A stretch of 64,000 nt of DNA from Cymbomonas tetramitiformis (taxonomy: Eukaryota; Chlorophyta; Pyramimonadophyceae; Pyramimonadales; Pyramimonadaceae), in the NCBI GenBank assembly GCA_001247695.2, contig LGRX02035381.1, forward strand, positions 1 to 64,000. Direction: 5' to 3'. The first letter of the stretch is position 1, and the number at the start of each line of letters is the position of its first letter. Below the pieces are notes generated by a model, which was given only the letters and a program-made list of their open reading frames with translations, ran no database searches and was not told the DNA's origin. Both the position numbers and the translations under genes were made by a program. Of this stretch, positions 33,318-43,126 are shown piece after piece.

Positions 33318-33509
33318 GGAGGTGAAAATTTTAATCTTAAGTATGGGAAAATGCAAAAATCGCAAAATTTTCATCAAAATTTTAGAAGTTTGCGCCAAAT
33401 TGGTTCGGCCCCAAAGCAATTTCTCTTTCGGCCCCTCTTCGGCCCGGGCCTCATTTTGGCGACTCAGTTCGCCCCGGGGCCGGCCAATCGCGGTAAGATA
33501 TCTTCCCTG
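33318..33509. mobile_element. hAT-type MITE, copy 3, left end lost
   Basis: Matches the right two thirds of the 281-bp MITE and ends TATCTTCCCTG at 33509, but starts in its middle, with no TSD. It is more diverged than the other copies and sits in the gag gene of C. Confidence 0.7.
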
Positions 33510-33684
33510 ATCATGTGCCTACGGTCTCCGGCGGCGCACCGTTGTCTGCGGTTGCGTGCTCCATCCCGCAGAAGAAGGCATCATTCGTGGAGCTCGAGGG
33601 GAAATCCCGAGCTCCGTCAATCGAGGATTTATTCTATGACTCGGACGGGGAGGGGTTTCCTCCCCCAATTTATGGGGAATCATG

Positions 33685-35607
33685 GGCAAAAGTTTTTTCT
33701 AGATTAATTTTGGGCCGAAAACTAGATTAAGAATGTCAGTGCCTTATTCTAGATTATTTTAGGGTGTGCCATGTCGCAGTCGCATGGGTAAACAATATTG
33801 GACACGAAGTGGGAACTGATTCCGCGCGATCGAAGATGTCATCAGACCTGAGACAGGTCGCGGTCGTCATCGTCATTTCGCCGGATCCGAGGTGCCACCG
33901 CTCCGAGGTGCACATGGTAAAACTGCGAACGGAAGGTCAAAGGCAAAGGGAAAGGCAAAGGGATTAAGATTTAGCGGCAGTAGGAATAGTTTTCAGAAGC
34001 ATATGAAAACTATTCTAGTGCTTCTGAAAACTATTCCTACTTCTTCTATATCCTAAACCCTTTGCCTGCCTTTTACCTCTGCACGCGACCGGCAAGCATC
34101 TTTGAAACTTCCGAGTTTCAAAGATGCGTTTTGTATTTTGGGTGCACCCTAATTTTACAAAACAGCCGAGCGCTTCCCGTTTGTGCGGGATATTCACATT
34201 TTTTTCACGGAATATTTCATATGAATTAACACACATGCACACGCAGGGGAAACCCTCGGCTGCTTGGCATCTTTGGGTTTGGGTTTGTGATGTTCGAACC
34301 CAAACCCAAACCCAATAAATCTGCCTTAGAAATAAATTGCGCGTTGGGCGCACAAGTAAATTGAAGCCTTGAGCTTCAGGTAACTCAAAGATATGTATCT
34401 TGGCAGTATTTTTGCCAAGTTTCGTGCTCTAGGACGCACGGGAAGCCCTCGGCTGTTTGGCATGTTTGGGTTTGGGTTCGAACCCAAACCCAAACCCAAA
34501 ACATCTGCCTTAGAAATAAATTGCGCGTTTCGCGCACAAGTAACTTGAAGCCTTGAGCTTCAAGTAACCTGAAGATATGTATCTTGGCAGTATTTCTGCC
34601 AAGTTTCGCGTTCTAGGACGCACGGGAAGCCCTCGGCTGTTTGGCATCTTTGGGTTTGGGTGTCACGTTCGAACCCAAACCCAAAACATCTGCCTTAGAA
34701 ATAAATTGCGCGTTGGGCGCACAAGTAACTTGAAGCCTTGAGCTTCAGGTAACTTAAATATATGTATCTTGGAAGTATTTATGCCAAGTTTCGTGCGCTA
34801 GGACGCACGGGAAGCCCTCGGCTGTTTGGCATCTTTGGGTTTGGGTACGTTCGAACCCAAACCCAGAGGCAAAGGCATAGGACAGTTTCGTAGATTCTGT
34901 CCCGATGCCTTTGCAACCTCGCACGCTAACTCATATTATAATGAATATTCAACATTCAAGCGTTGGATACCCCACGCCAACGGGAAGCGCTCGGCGCTGA
35001 TTTGTTATTTGGGTATGCGCACCCAAATGACAAAAAACGCATCTTTGAAACTCGTTAGTTTCAAAGATGCGTGGCCGATGCCTTCGTGCTTATGTGTATA
35101 TTTCATATGAAATATGCCATGGAATAAATGTGAATATCCCGCACAAACGGGAAGCGCTCGGCTGTTTTGTAATTTTAGGGTGCACCCAAAATACCAAACG
35201 CATCTTTGAAACTTCCGAGTTTCAAAGATGCTTGCCGGTCGCGTGCAGCGGTAAAGGGCAACGCAAAGGGTTTATGATATATAATAAGTAGGAATAGTTT
35301 TTAGAAGCAATAGAATTTTTTCATATGCTTCTGAAAACTATTCCCCATGGCACCATGCAACCTGCCTTCCCAGCATGCATGCTGCCCTCCGCTCGGCAGC
35401 ATGCAATGTGTTGATGTGATTTCGCCGGAAATTTCCGGCGAAGAGACGATGACGACCTGTCTCAGGTCTGATGACCTCTCGATCGCGCGGAACCAGTTCC
35501 CACTTCGTGTCCAATATGTATATCGTTTACCATTTAATTCGAAAGTAGGAACTATCATTTTTAATCTAGTTTTCGGCCCAAAATTAATCCGGAATAAACC
35601 CCGAGCC
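33685..35607. mobile_element. MULE-like element E2 carrying hairpin arrays
   Basis: The 9-bp TSD GGAATCATG (33676-33684 and 35608-35616) flanks TIRs of about 250 bp that begin GGC and contain GGATTAATTTTGGGCCG, then GGACACGAAGTGGGAACTG. Removal joins IYGES to CVRTPCGVSAV in gag C. No transposase. The interior is a hairpin array homologous to that of E1, in more copies, flanked by an inner inverted repeat with TAGGAATAGTTTTCAGAAGC. Confidence 0.8.
34090..35280. repeat. Tandem ~184-bp hairpin units (locus 2)
   Basis: The TTGAAGCCTTGAGCTTCA stem recurs at about 34363, 34546 and 34731 and the GGACGCACGGGAAGCCCTCG block at 34432, 34616 and 34800. They are flanked on both sides by single hairpins such as the one with arms GCATCTTTGAAACT and AGTTTCAAAGATGC. 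Confidence 0.85.
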
Positions 35608-36818
35608 GGAATCATGCGTGCGGACACCTTGCGGTGTTTCGGCGGTCCGCCCTCAACAGGTGGTGGGGTGCGGTGTCCCGCCCTTCGGCATGCGCCCCTC
35701 GTCGCTCGTTCATTATGCTGGCGTGCTTTGTTGGCCTGCTGTGTTTCGGCATTGCTGGGGCTGCGGCGGGGCTCGTGGCGACATGGGCACCGGCACCGAC
35801 GGCATCTCCGTCACCGAAGACCCGGTGATATGTAAGGGGGCACTCTGCATTTACTCGGGGACAAGCTGTCCCCCGAGGCACGGCAGCAGGTGCTGCGGCT
35901 GTTTTCCGCAGCTGGTGGTGGCATGGCGGCTGCTGCACCTGGTGGTGACTTGGCATCGGAGCATGGTGGTGTGACCACCTGGGATGTTCCTTAATCCTCT
36001 GGATGTACACCGGTCAGGTGGTGGTGACCTGGTGTGTGGCTTTTCTTTGACTGACAACAACGACTTCAATCTCTCGCTACTACAAGTTCTTCAAAACTGT
36101 TTCATCACTGAGTACCTTTTGTTATTTCACACAAGAATCTTTAACTGGTATTGACAGTCCACATAACCTGTTTGGCTGTGGCTGTTTGTTTTAGCTCGGG
36201 ATGTTAGATCAGAATAGCACAGTAGGAAGTGTGGGCCAAGTGCCCTTAACTGTTCCTGCTGACGCACCTGACATTTGCTAACACTAAGGGCTGTTCCATT
36301 TATTGTCCTATGGGGGGTGGAAGGCATTGGACATTTGTGCGCGGGGGAGGGTCGATATCTTCTTCTGTCCTCGGGGGGGCTTACGGAGGCACCCTGCGGA
36401 CAAGTTACAAGTAGAACCCCAAGCTGTCCGGAGGGTCGAGAGAATCCGGGCACATGTATAAAGCACGTTGACGATCGACACTCAGACTCACGAAATGCAG
36501 AAACTCTGATGATACAAAAAATTCTCCACCCAGACTACCAGACAAACGTTACGACGGAACACTCCAAGGGACGACACAAATGCAATAAAGTTATCATGGC
36601 TCCTCCTTTGACCGTGGAAACGCTATTAGGTGACGGTAGTATTTTGCGTCAGCACCTCACTGATTTCGTGAGAGAAGGTTTCTCAATTGACGTACTGAAG
36701 GAACAAATCCCTGACGAGGATCTAGTATAGCTTGGTCTCACTACCGCGTCTATATCTATAGCTGGTGGTCGCCTGCGTACTTGGAGTCTAGCCACACTTG
36801 GTGAAGAACGCTTTCAAG

Positions 36819-37368
36819 CAGGGTAGATAATTATCAAGGTCTGGGTAACGCTAAGGGCATTTTACCCAAAAGTTCCGGGTTGCTAGATCGCGAGATATAA
36901 ACGTTTTAAGTTTACGCTTAAGTATGGTAAAGTATGGGCGGGAAATGAATGGTATCGACCACAACTTTTTCATAACGTAGCCAATTTGATCCCTGAAGTG
37001 CGCAAAATGTTCAGCTCACTTCGGGCGACCTAATTATCAATAAAAAGTTTTTTGGAACTTTTGTGTTAAATGCCCTTAGCGTTACCCAGACCTTGATATC
37101 TTCCGCGGAGGTGACTCGGCCCGCATCGGGAATCCACTTCGGCCACATTTCGGCCCGTCTCGGCCCGAACCCAAAATTGCCCGTCGCAGGCGCAAAATTT
37201 TAATTTTAAGTATGACAATTTGTCAAAAATCGACAAAATTTGGGAAATTTGTCGATTTTCCCCTCAATGCGACTCGGCCTATCCACAACTTTTCCTTCGG
37301 CCCGCCTTCGGCCCGGGCCTCCGTGACACGGCCCCGGGCCGGCCAATCCCAGGAAGATATCTTCCCTG
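36819..37368. mobile_element. hAT-type MITE, copy 4, containing a nested MITE
   Basis: TSD CTTTCAAG (36811-36818 and 37369-37376). The left 11 bp (CAGGGTAGATA) and the remainder from 37099 are the 281-bp MITE, and 36830-37098 is a later 269-bp insertion. Its length, 550 bp, equals 281 plus 269. Confidence 0.85.
36830..37098. mobile_element. TA-target (mariner-type) MITE nested in the hAT MITE
   Basis: Inverted ends TATCAAGGTCTGGGTAACGC and GCGTTACCCAGACCTTGATA, extended by more complementary sequence, with TA at both borders. Related to the element at 38523-38786. Confidence 0.75.
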
Positions 37369-37879
37369 CTTTCAAGAGAATCTGAATGATACGCCGTCAC
37401 TTGATATATTAGGGGAAACAGTGATGAACACTTCCAACGCAATCAAGTTAAGCAAGGAAGAACTTAGAGCTATATTTTCCACCATGGCGACGCGGCGGGT
37501 TTTCCTCAACGCTGGGCAAGCGGAACTCGCCAAGCAGCTTGCTACCGAGGCTTCACGCGAGTGCCTCATCAAATTGCTTGTTCCCCATAGTGAGCCCGTT
37601 CTTGTTTTTTTATTGGTAACCCAATTGCACTGTGCTTTCATCAAACAACGCAGTCGGCATTTTTCTTCGATATAGAAAATGAAATGAAGTCTGCATAATT
37701 TGCGTGTCCGGAGGGGGGATGGGGGGCTCCGGTGACCATGTCCTCAGGGTGGGAGGGGTCGATATGCGTGGTTGTCCTCAGGGGGAGGGGTTCAAGCGAC
37801 GTGCCTTCCACCACCCCCCACATAGGACAATAAATGGAACGGCCATGTGGCAGTCCCACTCTCCTGTACGGAGGTGGTG

Positions 37880-38156
37880 TGCTGAGATCAATCCGGGTAT
37901 CTAGGACCCCAGGCAGCCCTGAAAGGCAGGCCCCTGACCCCCTGACTCGAATCCGTCCAGAGGTAGTGACTGTGACAGCTGTGTCACTGGTCAGTAGTTT
38001 CCGACACGTGCCGTTCCGACCGTTCCGACCGAGCGAGGTTTTAGGTTTATTTCACTCAGTAATTATTCACTTCTTATATATATATATCAGTTATCGTTTC
38101 TATTTACTGTGTTCTGAGTTATTATATATCGGGAATATAAACGTAGTATATCGGTA
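37880..38156 (+). repeat. 3' LTR of element C
   Basis: 277 bp direct repeat of 30139-30418, followed by the TSD AACAC. Confidence 0.85.
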
Positions 38157-38275
38157 AACACACATGCGGGGCACCTGGTACATGAACTCCTGGAGATACC
38201 ACAGGGCAAATTCACCTTCCTGCCCCCCGACCACTGGATGGGCACCTCCCACCAACAGGGGAAACGATGCAACTG

Positions 38276-38896
38276 GAACCTAATGAACGGTTCCCGCAGT
38301 CAAAGTGTCTACATGTGTGTCGCGCTTTGGCCAGAGGCCGTTCATTAGCTAATGAACGGTTCCCGCAGTCAAAGTGTCTATATGTGTGTGTCGCGCTTTG
38401 GCCAGAGGCCGTTCATTAGCTAACGAACGGTTCCCGCAGCCAAAGTGTATATGTGTGTGTCGCGCTTTGGCCAGAGGCCGTTCATTAGCTAATGAACGGT
38501 TCCCGCAGCCAAAGTGTCTATATCAAGGTATGTCTTACGCGAGGTCGACTTTACACAAAACTTCTGATTTTCTAGATCGTGAGATATAAGCGATTTAAGT
38601 TTCCGCTTATGTATGGTTAAGTATGGGAGATAACTGAGCGGTATCGACCATAACTTTTCAATGCCTGGGTCAATTGCATACCTGGAGTACGCAATATGTT
38701 TAGATTGCTTTGAGCGACATGTTTATCGAATAAAAATATTTTCGGAAGTTTTGTGTAAATTCGACCTTGCGTAAGACATACCTTGATATGTGTGTCGCGC
38801 TTTGGCCAGAGGCCGTTCATTAGCTAATGAACGGTTCCCGCAGCCAAAGTGTCTATGTGTGTGTCGCGCTTTGGCCAGAGGTCGTTCATTAGCTAA
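38276..38896. repeat. Tandem ~70-bp palindromic units, interrupted by a MITE
   Basis: Five units run from CTAATGAACGGTTCCCGCAG to GGCCGTTCATTAGC; each has complementary ends and an inner AAAG...CTTT pair, so each can fold. The fourth copy is split by the MITE at 38523-38786 and the array ends at the MITE at 38897. Confidence 0.8.
38523..38786. mobile_element. TA-target (mariner-type) MITE
   Basis: 264 bp with TIRs TCAAGGTATGTCTTACGC and its complement, with more than 35 bp of matching ends, and TSD TA (38521-38522 and 38787-38788). The interrupted repeat unit is restored on removal. An isolated right end of the same family lies at 40070-40122. Confidence 0.85.
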
Positions 38897-39050
38897 GGGC
38901 TGTTCCATTTATTGTCGCAAGGGAGGGGACATGCCCCTTGACCCCCCTCCCCCCCAGCGGACAAAAACCTCTCTCCCGAGTGACGGCATCTCACCCCGAC
39001 GGACAAAAACCGAAAATCTAACCCCCTTGCGACAATTAATGGAACAGCCC
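38897..39050. mobile_element. Tourist-like (PIF/Harbinger) MITE
   Basis: 154 bp, GGGCTGTTCCATTTATTGTC at the left and GACAATTAATGGAACAGCCC at the right, TSD TAA (38894-38896 and 39051-39053). A GGGCTGTT-type TIR with a TAA/TTA TSD is characteristic of PIF/Harbinger. Confidence 0.9.
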
Positions 39051-39053
39051 TAA

Positions 39054-39793
39054 TGAACGAGTTCAAATAAACATACCTGTTTCTTGGCCAAAAAGTATTT
39101 GAAGTCGAATGTATTTTCAGATCGAAAGCTGTTTTTTAGCAAGTCCTTCACGAAGTATTCCTTTCTATCTTTTTGCGACATGCTAAAAATGTTTTCGCGA
39201 AAACCCTTAATATCTGCCGATGAGAAAGATAGACAGCAGTGCGACTTGCAATTGCACCTAATGGTTTCTGCCATTGATATACTGTCAGCCTGCAAACGTC
39301 GCTGCTTGATACTAATTACGCCTTCATATTTCTTCTTGCGTATTTCGGATTCGTACGGTTTGCGCACAGCAATCTGCTTGTTTACTTCACCGTTCAAACA
39401 CCGAAGAGTGTCTCCATCTAGCGCGTCTAAACTTGTCTCTGAAAATTCTGTATCAAGTCTGCTTTTTATCTCATTTAAGTCAATTTCGCGCAAAGCGCGT
39501 GTCCCGGAAACGTGTGAAGAATTGGAGCTAATTTCCGATCTAGACGTCAAAGGCGCGTTTCAAAGGACCATTTGCGTATTTGCGCTCGGGGCTATGCTTG
39601 GAATTGGCTCCTGATCAAAGAAGTCGGCCTCTAACTCCATAGAATCTTCAATAACGAATTTCGGGCACGGTTTGCAGATAATCTCGCAACCCTCGTCAAA
39701 AGGAATAGAAAACATATTTTCGTCAAAATTGGCCGTCATTAGCTTATGAAGCCGTTTTTTACGTTCTAAAAATGATATGGACTGACGAATCAA
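39054..39793 (-). pseudogene. Transposase-like N-terminal fragment with CxCxxxC motif
   Basis: Two minus-strand frames (39560-39793 and 39054-39550) almost abut and look like one gene with a frameshift. The C-terminal part reads CNCKSHC, then SQKDRKEYFVKDLL, then YFLAKKQVC. This resembles the N-terminal zinc-binding region of a widespread family of transposase-like proteins in protists and animals (Cys cluster, DRxxY helix, terminal VC), by general recall only. The frame ends exactly where MITE 38897-39050 and the palindromic array begin, so the gene was probably truncated there. Confidence 0.3.
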
Positions 39794-39799
39794 CAGAGA

Positions 39800-40065
39800 A
39801 CTTCTATCTTCTTGGATCGATCGATTCTCGATTTCAGCGCAAATGACACCATGTTATCCTAAAATCTTATCTTTCATCTGAATTGACCGAATCAGGACGC
39901 GGCAGCAAATGTCATTTCTGACAAAAATCTATCATCGATATCTGAGATGTCATAGACTTTTAGCCGACAGAAACGACTTGCAATATTTTGCTAAAGTTAC
40001 ATCACGTTTTTAAAGTTTCTTCACACACACCTCTTTCACAGTTGACAGCCAATTTCTCTCATTTT
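39800..40065. other. AT-rich spacer, no gene recognised
   Basis: Upstream flank of the transposase-like fragment, with no evident motif. Confidence 0.4.
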
Positions 40066-40129
40066 AGTATGGCGACTTTCGGAAGTTTTGTGTAAAGTCG
40101 ACCTTGCGTAAGACATACCTTGATATCAA

Positions 40130-40760
40130 AGATACATATCTTGGCAATATTTCTACGCATTTACGTGCGCTAGAACGCACGGGAAGCCGTTTGCTGTTTA
40201 GCATGTATTGGGTTTGGAAACATTCGAACCCAAGCCCAATAGATCTGCCAAAGAAATAAATTGATGGTTTTGCCAACAAGTTATCTCAGGCCTTGAGCTT
40301 CTGAGAACTGGAATATATATATGTCTTGTAAATATTTGTGCATAGTTTCGCGCGCTATAACGCACGGGAATTACTTTTCAGTCTGGCATGTATTGGGTTT
40401 GGGTAAACTCGAACACCAACCCAATAAATCTGCCAAAGAAATAAACTGATGGCTTCGTGCACAAGGCTTTTGAGGCCTTGGGCCTTTGGCAACTAAAAGA
40501 TATATATCTTACTAATAGTTTTGCAACGGTCACGTGCGCTGGAACTCACGGGAAGCCCTTTGCTGTTTGTTGGCATGTCTGGGTTTGCGGTTTACCCAAA
40601 CCCATGATGTGCAGCACGCGTTTTGCGCATAGCTTACATCAGAGGTTGTGCGTTTGAGGGTGCACCAATATTGCTGTTAGCAATATTGGTGCCAAGTATC
40701 GTGCGCTAGAACGCACGAGAACCCCTCCGCTGTTTGAGTTTTTATGCGATGTGCATGAAA
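40130..40760. repeat. Diverged ~185-bp hairpin units (locus 3)
   Basis: Three to four diverged copies of the unit seen in E1 and E2, with GAACGCACGGGAAGCC-type blocks at about 40172, 40360 and 40543 and TTGGGTTTGG/CCAAGCCCAA stems. No flanking MULE ends were found. Confidence 0.7.
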
Positions 40761-40959
40761 GTTATAAGGGCCTATCAGCTTAGCTCGCAGTCGCGACTGC
40801 AAACTGAGCTGATGCGGCCACGGATCGGCTCAATCAAGAGCTCAAAAACTTCCTAGGAGTCTAAATGATATATCTATGTGCGTTGCGAACGTTGGAAAAA
40901 TGTTTTCCTAATCTAATTTACTCGCAAACAGTGTGGGGTAGACGTGCAGTGAAGCCTTA

Positions 40960-41196
40960 ATTTAATATTCACGGCCGTGAATTTAATATTCACGGCCGTG
41001 AATTCCAGATTCGGCGGGGAGGGCGTAAACCGTCGCCTGTCACGTTTATGTGAGAACTGAAGTCGGTTTGGTTGCAAAGACCTGTCTGGTATTTTCTCCA
41101 AGTATTTTCAGACTTGTTCCCAAAGTGACCAAAAACCGTTCGATTGGCAATCGAACGGTTTTTTGTCACTTTGGGAACACGTCTGAAAATACTTGG
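40960..41196. repeat. CACGGCCGTGAAT repeats and a ~46-bp-arm hairpin
   Basis: Tandem copies of the palindrome TTCACGGCCGTGAA near 40970-41000, then a long hairpin 41098-41196 with arms containing TTCCCAAAGTGAC and AAAAACCGTTCGATT. The same two motifs are adjacent in E1 (7044-7141). Confidence 0.8.
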
Positions 41197-41703
41197 TGTT
41201 GTCTCGCGTGTTGTCACCAAGCCTAAACTCACGATCTCACTCCCAATGGTGATAGTAGACGCATGTGCGTGTGACACATAATCTATTCCCCAGAAATGGA
41301 CAGAATTTCTATTCCCCATTTTGCACTTTTCTATTCCTCGAAAACCATTTTTCCATAAAGAATGATACATGTATGCATATTTCGGTGTTTTCATGGTACG
41401 CATACTGCACTTTTCTAGCTTGTTGCCTTTATGTATCCCTATTTCGCGCATAAATATCACCAAACCCTGATTTTTATGAAATATATAAATCCAAAAATGA
41501 CATATGATAATGTCATTTTCATCGAATAGTGTGTTGTGTCACAGTGTCATATCCAGCACAACACATTGATCGATAACAATCAGTGATCGCATAGTATCGA
41601 CGTCAATTTCGATAGGTCCTTGGGGGGTATCGTCCAATACTAAATGACTAGGTCATGCGTCGTATCAATCAATATTCAACAGTTCGAGATGAAAATGAAA
41701 CAT

Positions 41704-41814
41704 TGATGGAAACACCGAAATGCTTCCAGTATAATTATATGGTTGATCAGACAATATAATTATATCGGGCAACAACCTCCCGACGAGATCCCGTCTGTTT
41801 CGGTGTTTCCATCA
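41704..41814. repeat. Small foldback with 16-bp perfect arms
   Basis: GATGGAAACACCGAAA at 41705-41720 pairs with 41798-41813, and inner ATAATTATAT segments also pair. The surroundings (41200-42060) hold no gene; a CGATAGTATCG-type repeat recurs. Confidence 0.7.
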
Positions 41815-42414
41815 AACATATCGATCAATACCAACACTTCGCTTTATCGATAGTATCGCAAATATTGAATATCGATCTTAATATCGGGCACCCGCGACGT
41901 GCAGGGTGGGGGTTCTAACAGCTCCTGGTGGAACGTGCAGCAAAAAGGCGGGATACTCGTTGCGGCGTGCTAGCGTCAAGTGAGCGTTCCTGAGTTACCT
42001 TCGGCAATCGACTCGGCCCCCTACAAAATCCCCTCGCCCCCCCCTACGGTACGGAACTATTGAGAATTAGGGGAATATACCCGTTCGGTATATTCAGATA
42101 TATCAGATATCGCAGTCGAGTGCTACTTTCGGATAACAACTTAAACTGAATATTGAGAAGTACTAACTTAATAACCTAAACCTAAACCCGGAACGGTCAC
42201 ATGAACTATATCCGTACAGCTGTTGGCTGCGCACCCGCAGCGGGCATGCCGCCTCCCGAGGCACCACCGATGCCTGCTGCACCGGCGAAGCCGATGCCCA
42301 ACAACCCGAGGAAACATGCGAGCAGAACAAAGTTAGGCCGAAGGCCAGGGGGCGGAGCAACGCACCCAATCGTCTGTTGCGGACGGCCCGCCGATTGACC
42401 GCTCAGGGTCCCAA

Positions 42415-43126
42415 GAGCTTCCGAGGATTGATAGCGGGGGCGGGGGCAGCGGGTTCTAAATACCCCCTAGAACTTGCATTTTGCCTTTCATTGGGGTTAG
42501 CACCCCCCCCTAGGAGTTGCTTTTTGCCGTTGGGGGGTCATCCCCCCCTAGAACTTGCACTCGCGCACACTGCGGGGCGGGCGGGAGTGCCCCACGATAC
42601 CACCTACCATAACGCGCGCGGGTCGGGTGGGAGTGCCCCACGATACGTGCCCTGTGATACCACCATCACGCTCGCGGGGGACGGGAGTGCCCTACGATAC
42701 TCCCATCACGCTCGTGGGGCGGGCAAGAGTGCCCCACGAGACCACCATCGCGCGCGTGGGGCGGGCGGGAGTGTCCCACGATACCCCCATCGCGCGCGTG
42801 GGGCGGGCGGGAGTGTCCCACGATACCACCATCACGGGCGCGGACTAGTCACGCAAGGATGGTGGGGGTGGGAGTGCCCCGCGCTATCGCCTCACACCGC
42901 ATGTTATATTATTATGCGCCGCAGGCGCGAATTTTTAAACATCGTTCCCGACTTTTTCGTTGAACACTGGAGTTATTCTGAGGCAAGGGGCTGTGCTCAG
43001 ACCCCCCCTAGGACTTGCATTCTACCCTTGGGGGGTGAGCGCCCCCCCCCTAGGACTTGGATTTTGGCGTTGGGGTCGGCCTCCCCTAGGAAGATACCCC
43101 CCCCCGCTATCAATCCTCGGAAGCTC
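42415..43126. mobile_element. TIR element with 3-bp TSD and internal minisatellite
   Basis: Ends GAGCTTCCGAGGATTGATAG and its complement, TSD CAA (42412-42414 and 43127-43129). The interior holds CCCCCTAGRACTTGCATT repeats at both sides and a ~43-bp minisatellite (GGGCGGGCGGGAGTGYCCCACG), 42570-42890. No ORF of its own. The superfamily is uncertain; a 3-bp TSD is compatible with CACTA or Harbinger. Confidence 0.75.

Larger units (their letters stand above)
30794..35994 (+). pseudogene. gag-type gene of element C, broken by four insertions
   Basis: Begins at ATG 30794 with KDSDLDSSIRLLDAVRD, shifts frame near 30925, and continues with RHRKWAKAIRQH and FDLDHPTHGVQ to LLYDTLTYI. Insertion 31237-32071 follows, then IEPDSVAYGYLRGTD and DRDGRRALIDL. 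MITE 32231-32511 follows, then RYPARVDPRPLLA, a CX2CX8HX4C zinc knuckle (about 33021-33075), AAADGGAAVF, and VDISAYGF. MITE remnant 33318-33509 and MULE 33685-35607 follow. The C-terminus has GCGVPPFGMRP, a membrane segment (FIMLACFVGLLCFGIAGAAAG), a CIYSG motif, and a stop at 35992-35994. Each DNA insertion with a TSD restores the frame when removed. The same domain order in A and D supports a real Gag family with a C-terminal membrane anchor. Confidence 0.7.
36597..37620 (+). pseudogene. Gene remnant with SAM-domain-like segment, split by a MITE
   Basis: From ATG 36597 the frame reads FVREGFSIDVLKEQIPDEDL, a stop TAG (36728-36730), then LGLTTASISIAGGRLRTW; together this resembles a SAM domain helix bundle. 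After MITE 36819-37368 and one CTTTCAAG are removed, it continues from GEERF into QENLNDTPSLDIL and on to about 37620. The role is unknown; it may derive from a gene of the surrounding Harbinger-like element. Confidence 0.4.
36288..37844. mobile_element. Harbinger-like element with inverted GGGCTGTTCC ends
   Basis: Left end GGGCTGTTCCATTTATTGTC and right end (inverted) GGCCGTTCCATTTATTGTC, with the match continuing as CCTATG...GGGGTGG on both sides. TAA precedes the left end but the right flank is ATG, so no TSD is confirmed. The 154-bp MITE at 38897-39050 has the same termini and a clean TAA duplication. The element contains a gene remnant with a SAM-like segment and a hAT MITE. Confidence 0.55.
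30139..38156 (+). mobile_element. LTR retrotransposon C, gag-only
   Basis: LTRs 30139-30418 (280 bp) and 37880-38156 (277 bp), both TGCTGAGATC to TCGGTA, with TSD AACAC (30134-30138 and 38157-38161). The post-LTR region matches elements A and D. The 8.0-kb length is mostly later insertions; without them the element is about 3.2 kb with one gag gene and no pol. The LTRs are similar, with one 3-bp and a few other differences, so the insertion is not very old. Confidence 0.85.
29216..38275 (+). pseudogene. PCIF1-like adenine-N6 methyltransferase ORF, split by retroelement C
   Basis: Plus-strand frame to 30138, resuming at 38162 after element C; the frame is continuous across the target (LYNT|HAGHLVHEL) when C and one AACAC are removed, and is lost near 38275 at a palindromic array. 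The region around 29860-30070 reads LFASPLNVHHN, then DRDKVFGARGSAW, then AYQFNPAYTPQDLKKAL, followed by a beta-strand-like VFGVGIYP. This order resembles the catalytic part of PCIF1, where the key motif is NPPF; here it is NPAY, so activity is doubtful. The N-terminal part (before about 29540) reads better in another frame (29226-29537), suggesting a frameshift or an intron. Substrate and cellular role are unknown, and a retroelement origin is possible. Confidence 0.45.

Noticed and set aside
36288..37844. TAA target-site duplication for the Harbinger-like element
   Set aside because: TAA is present only at the left border and the right flank is ATG, so the duplication is not claimed.
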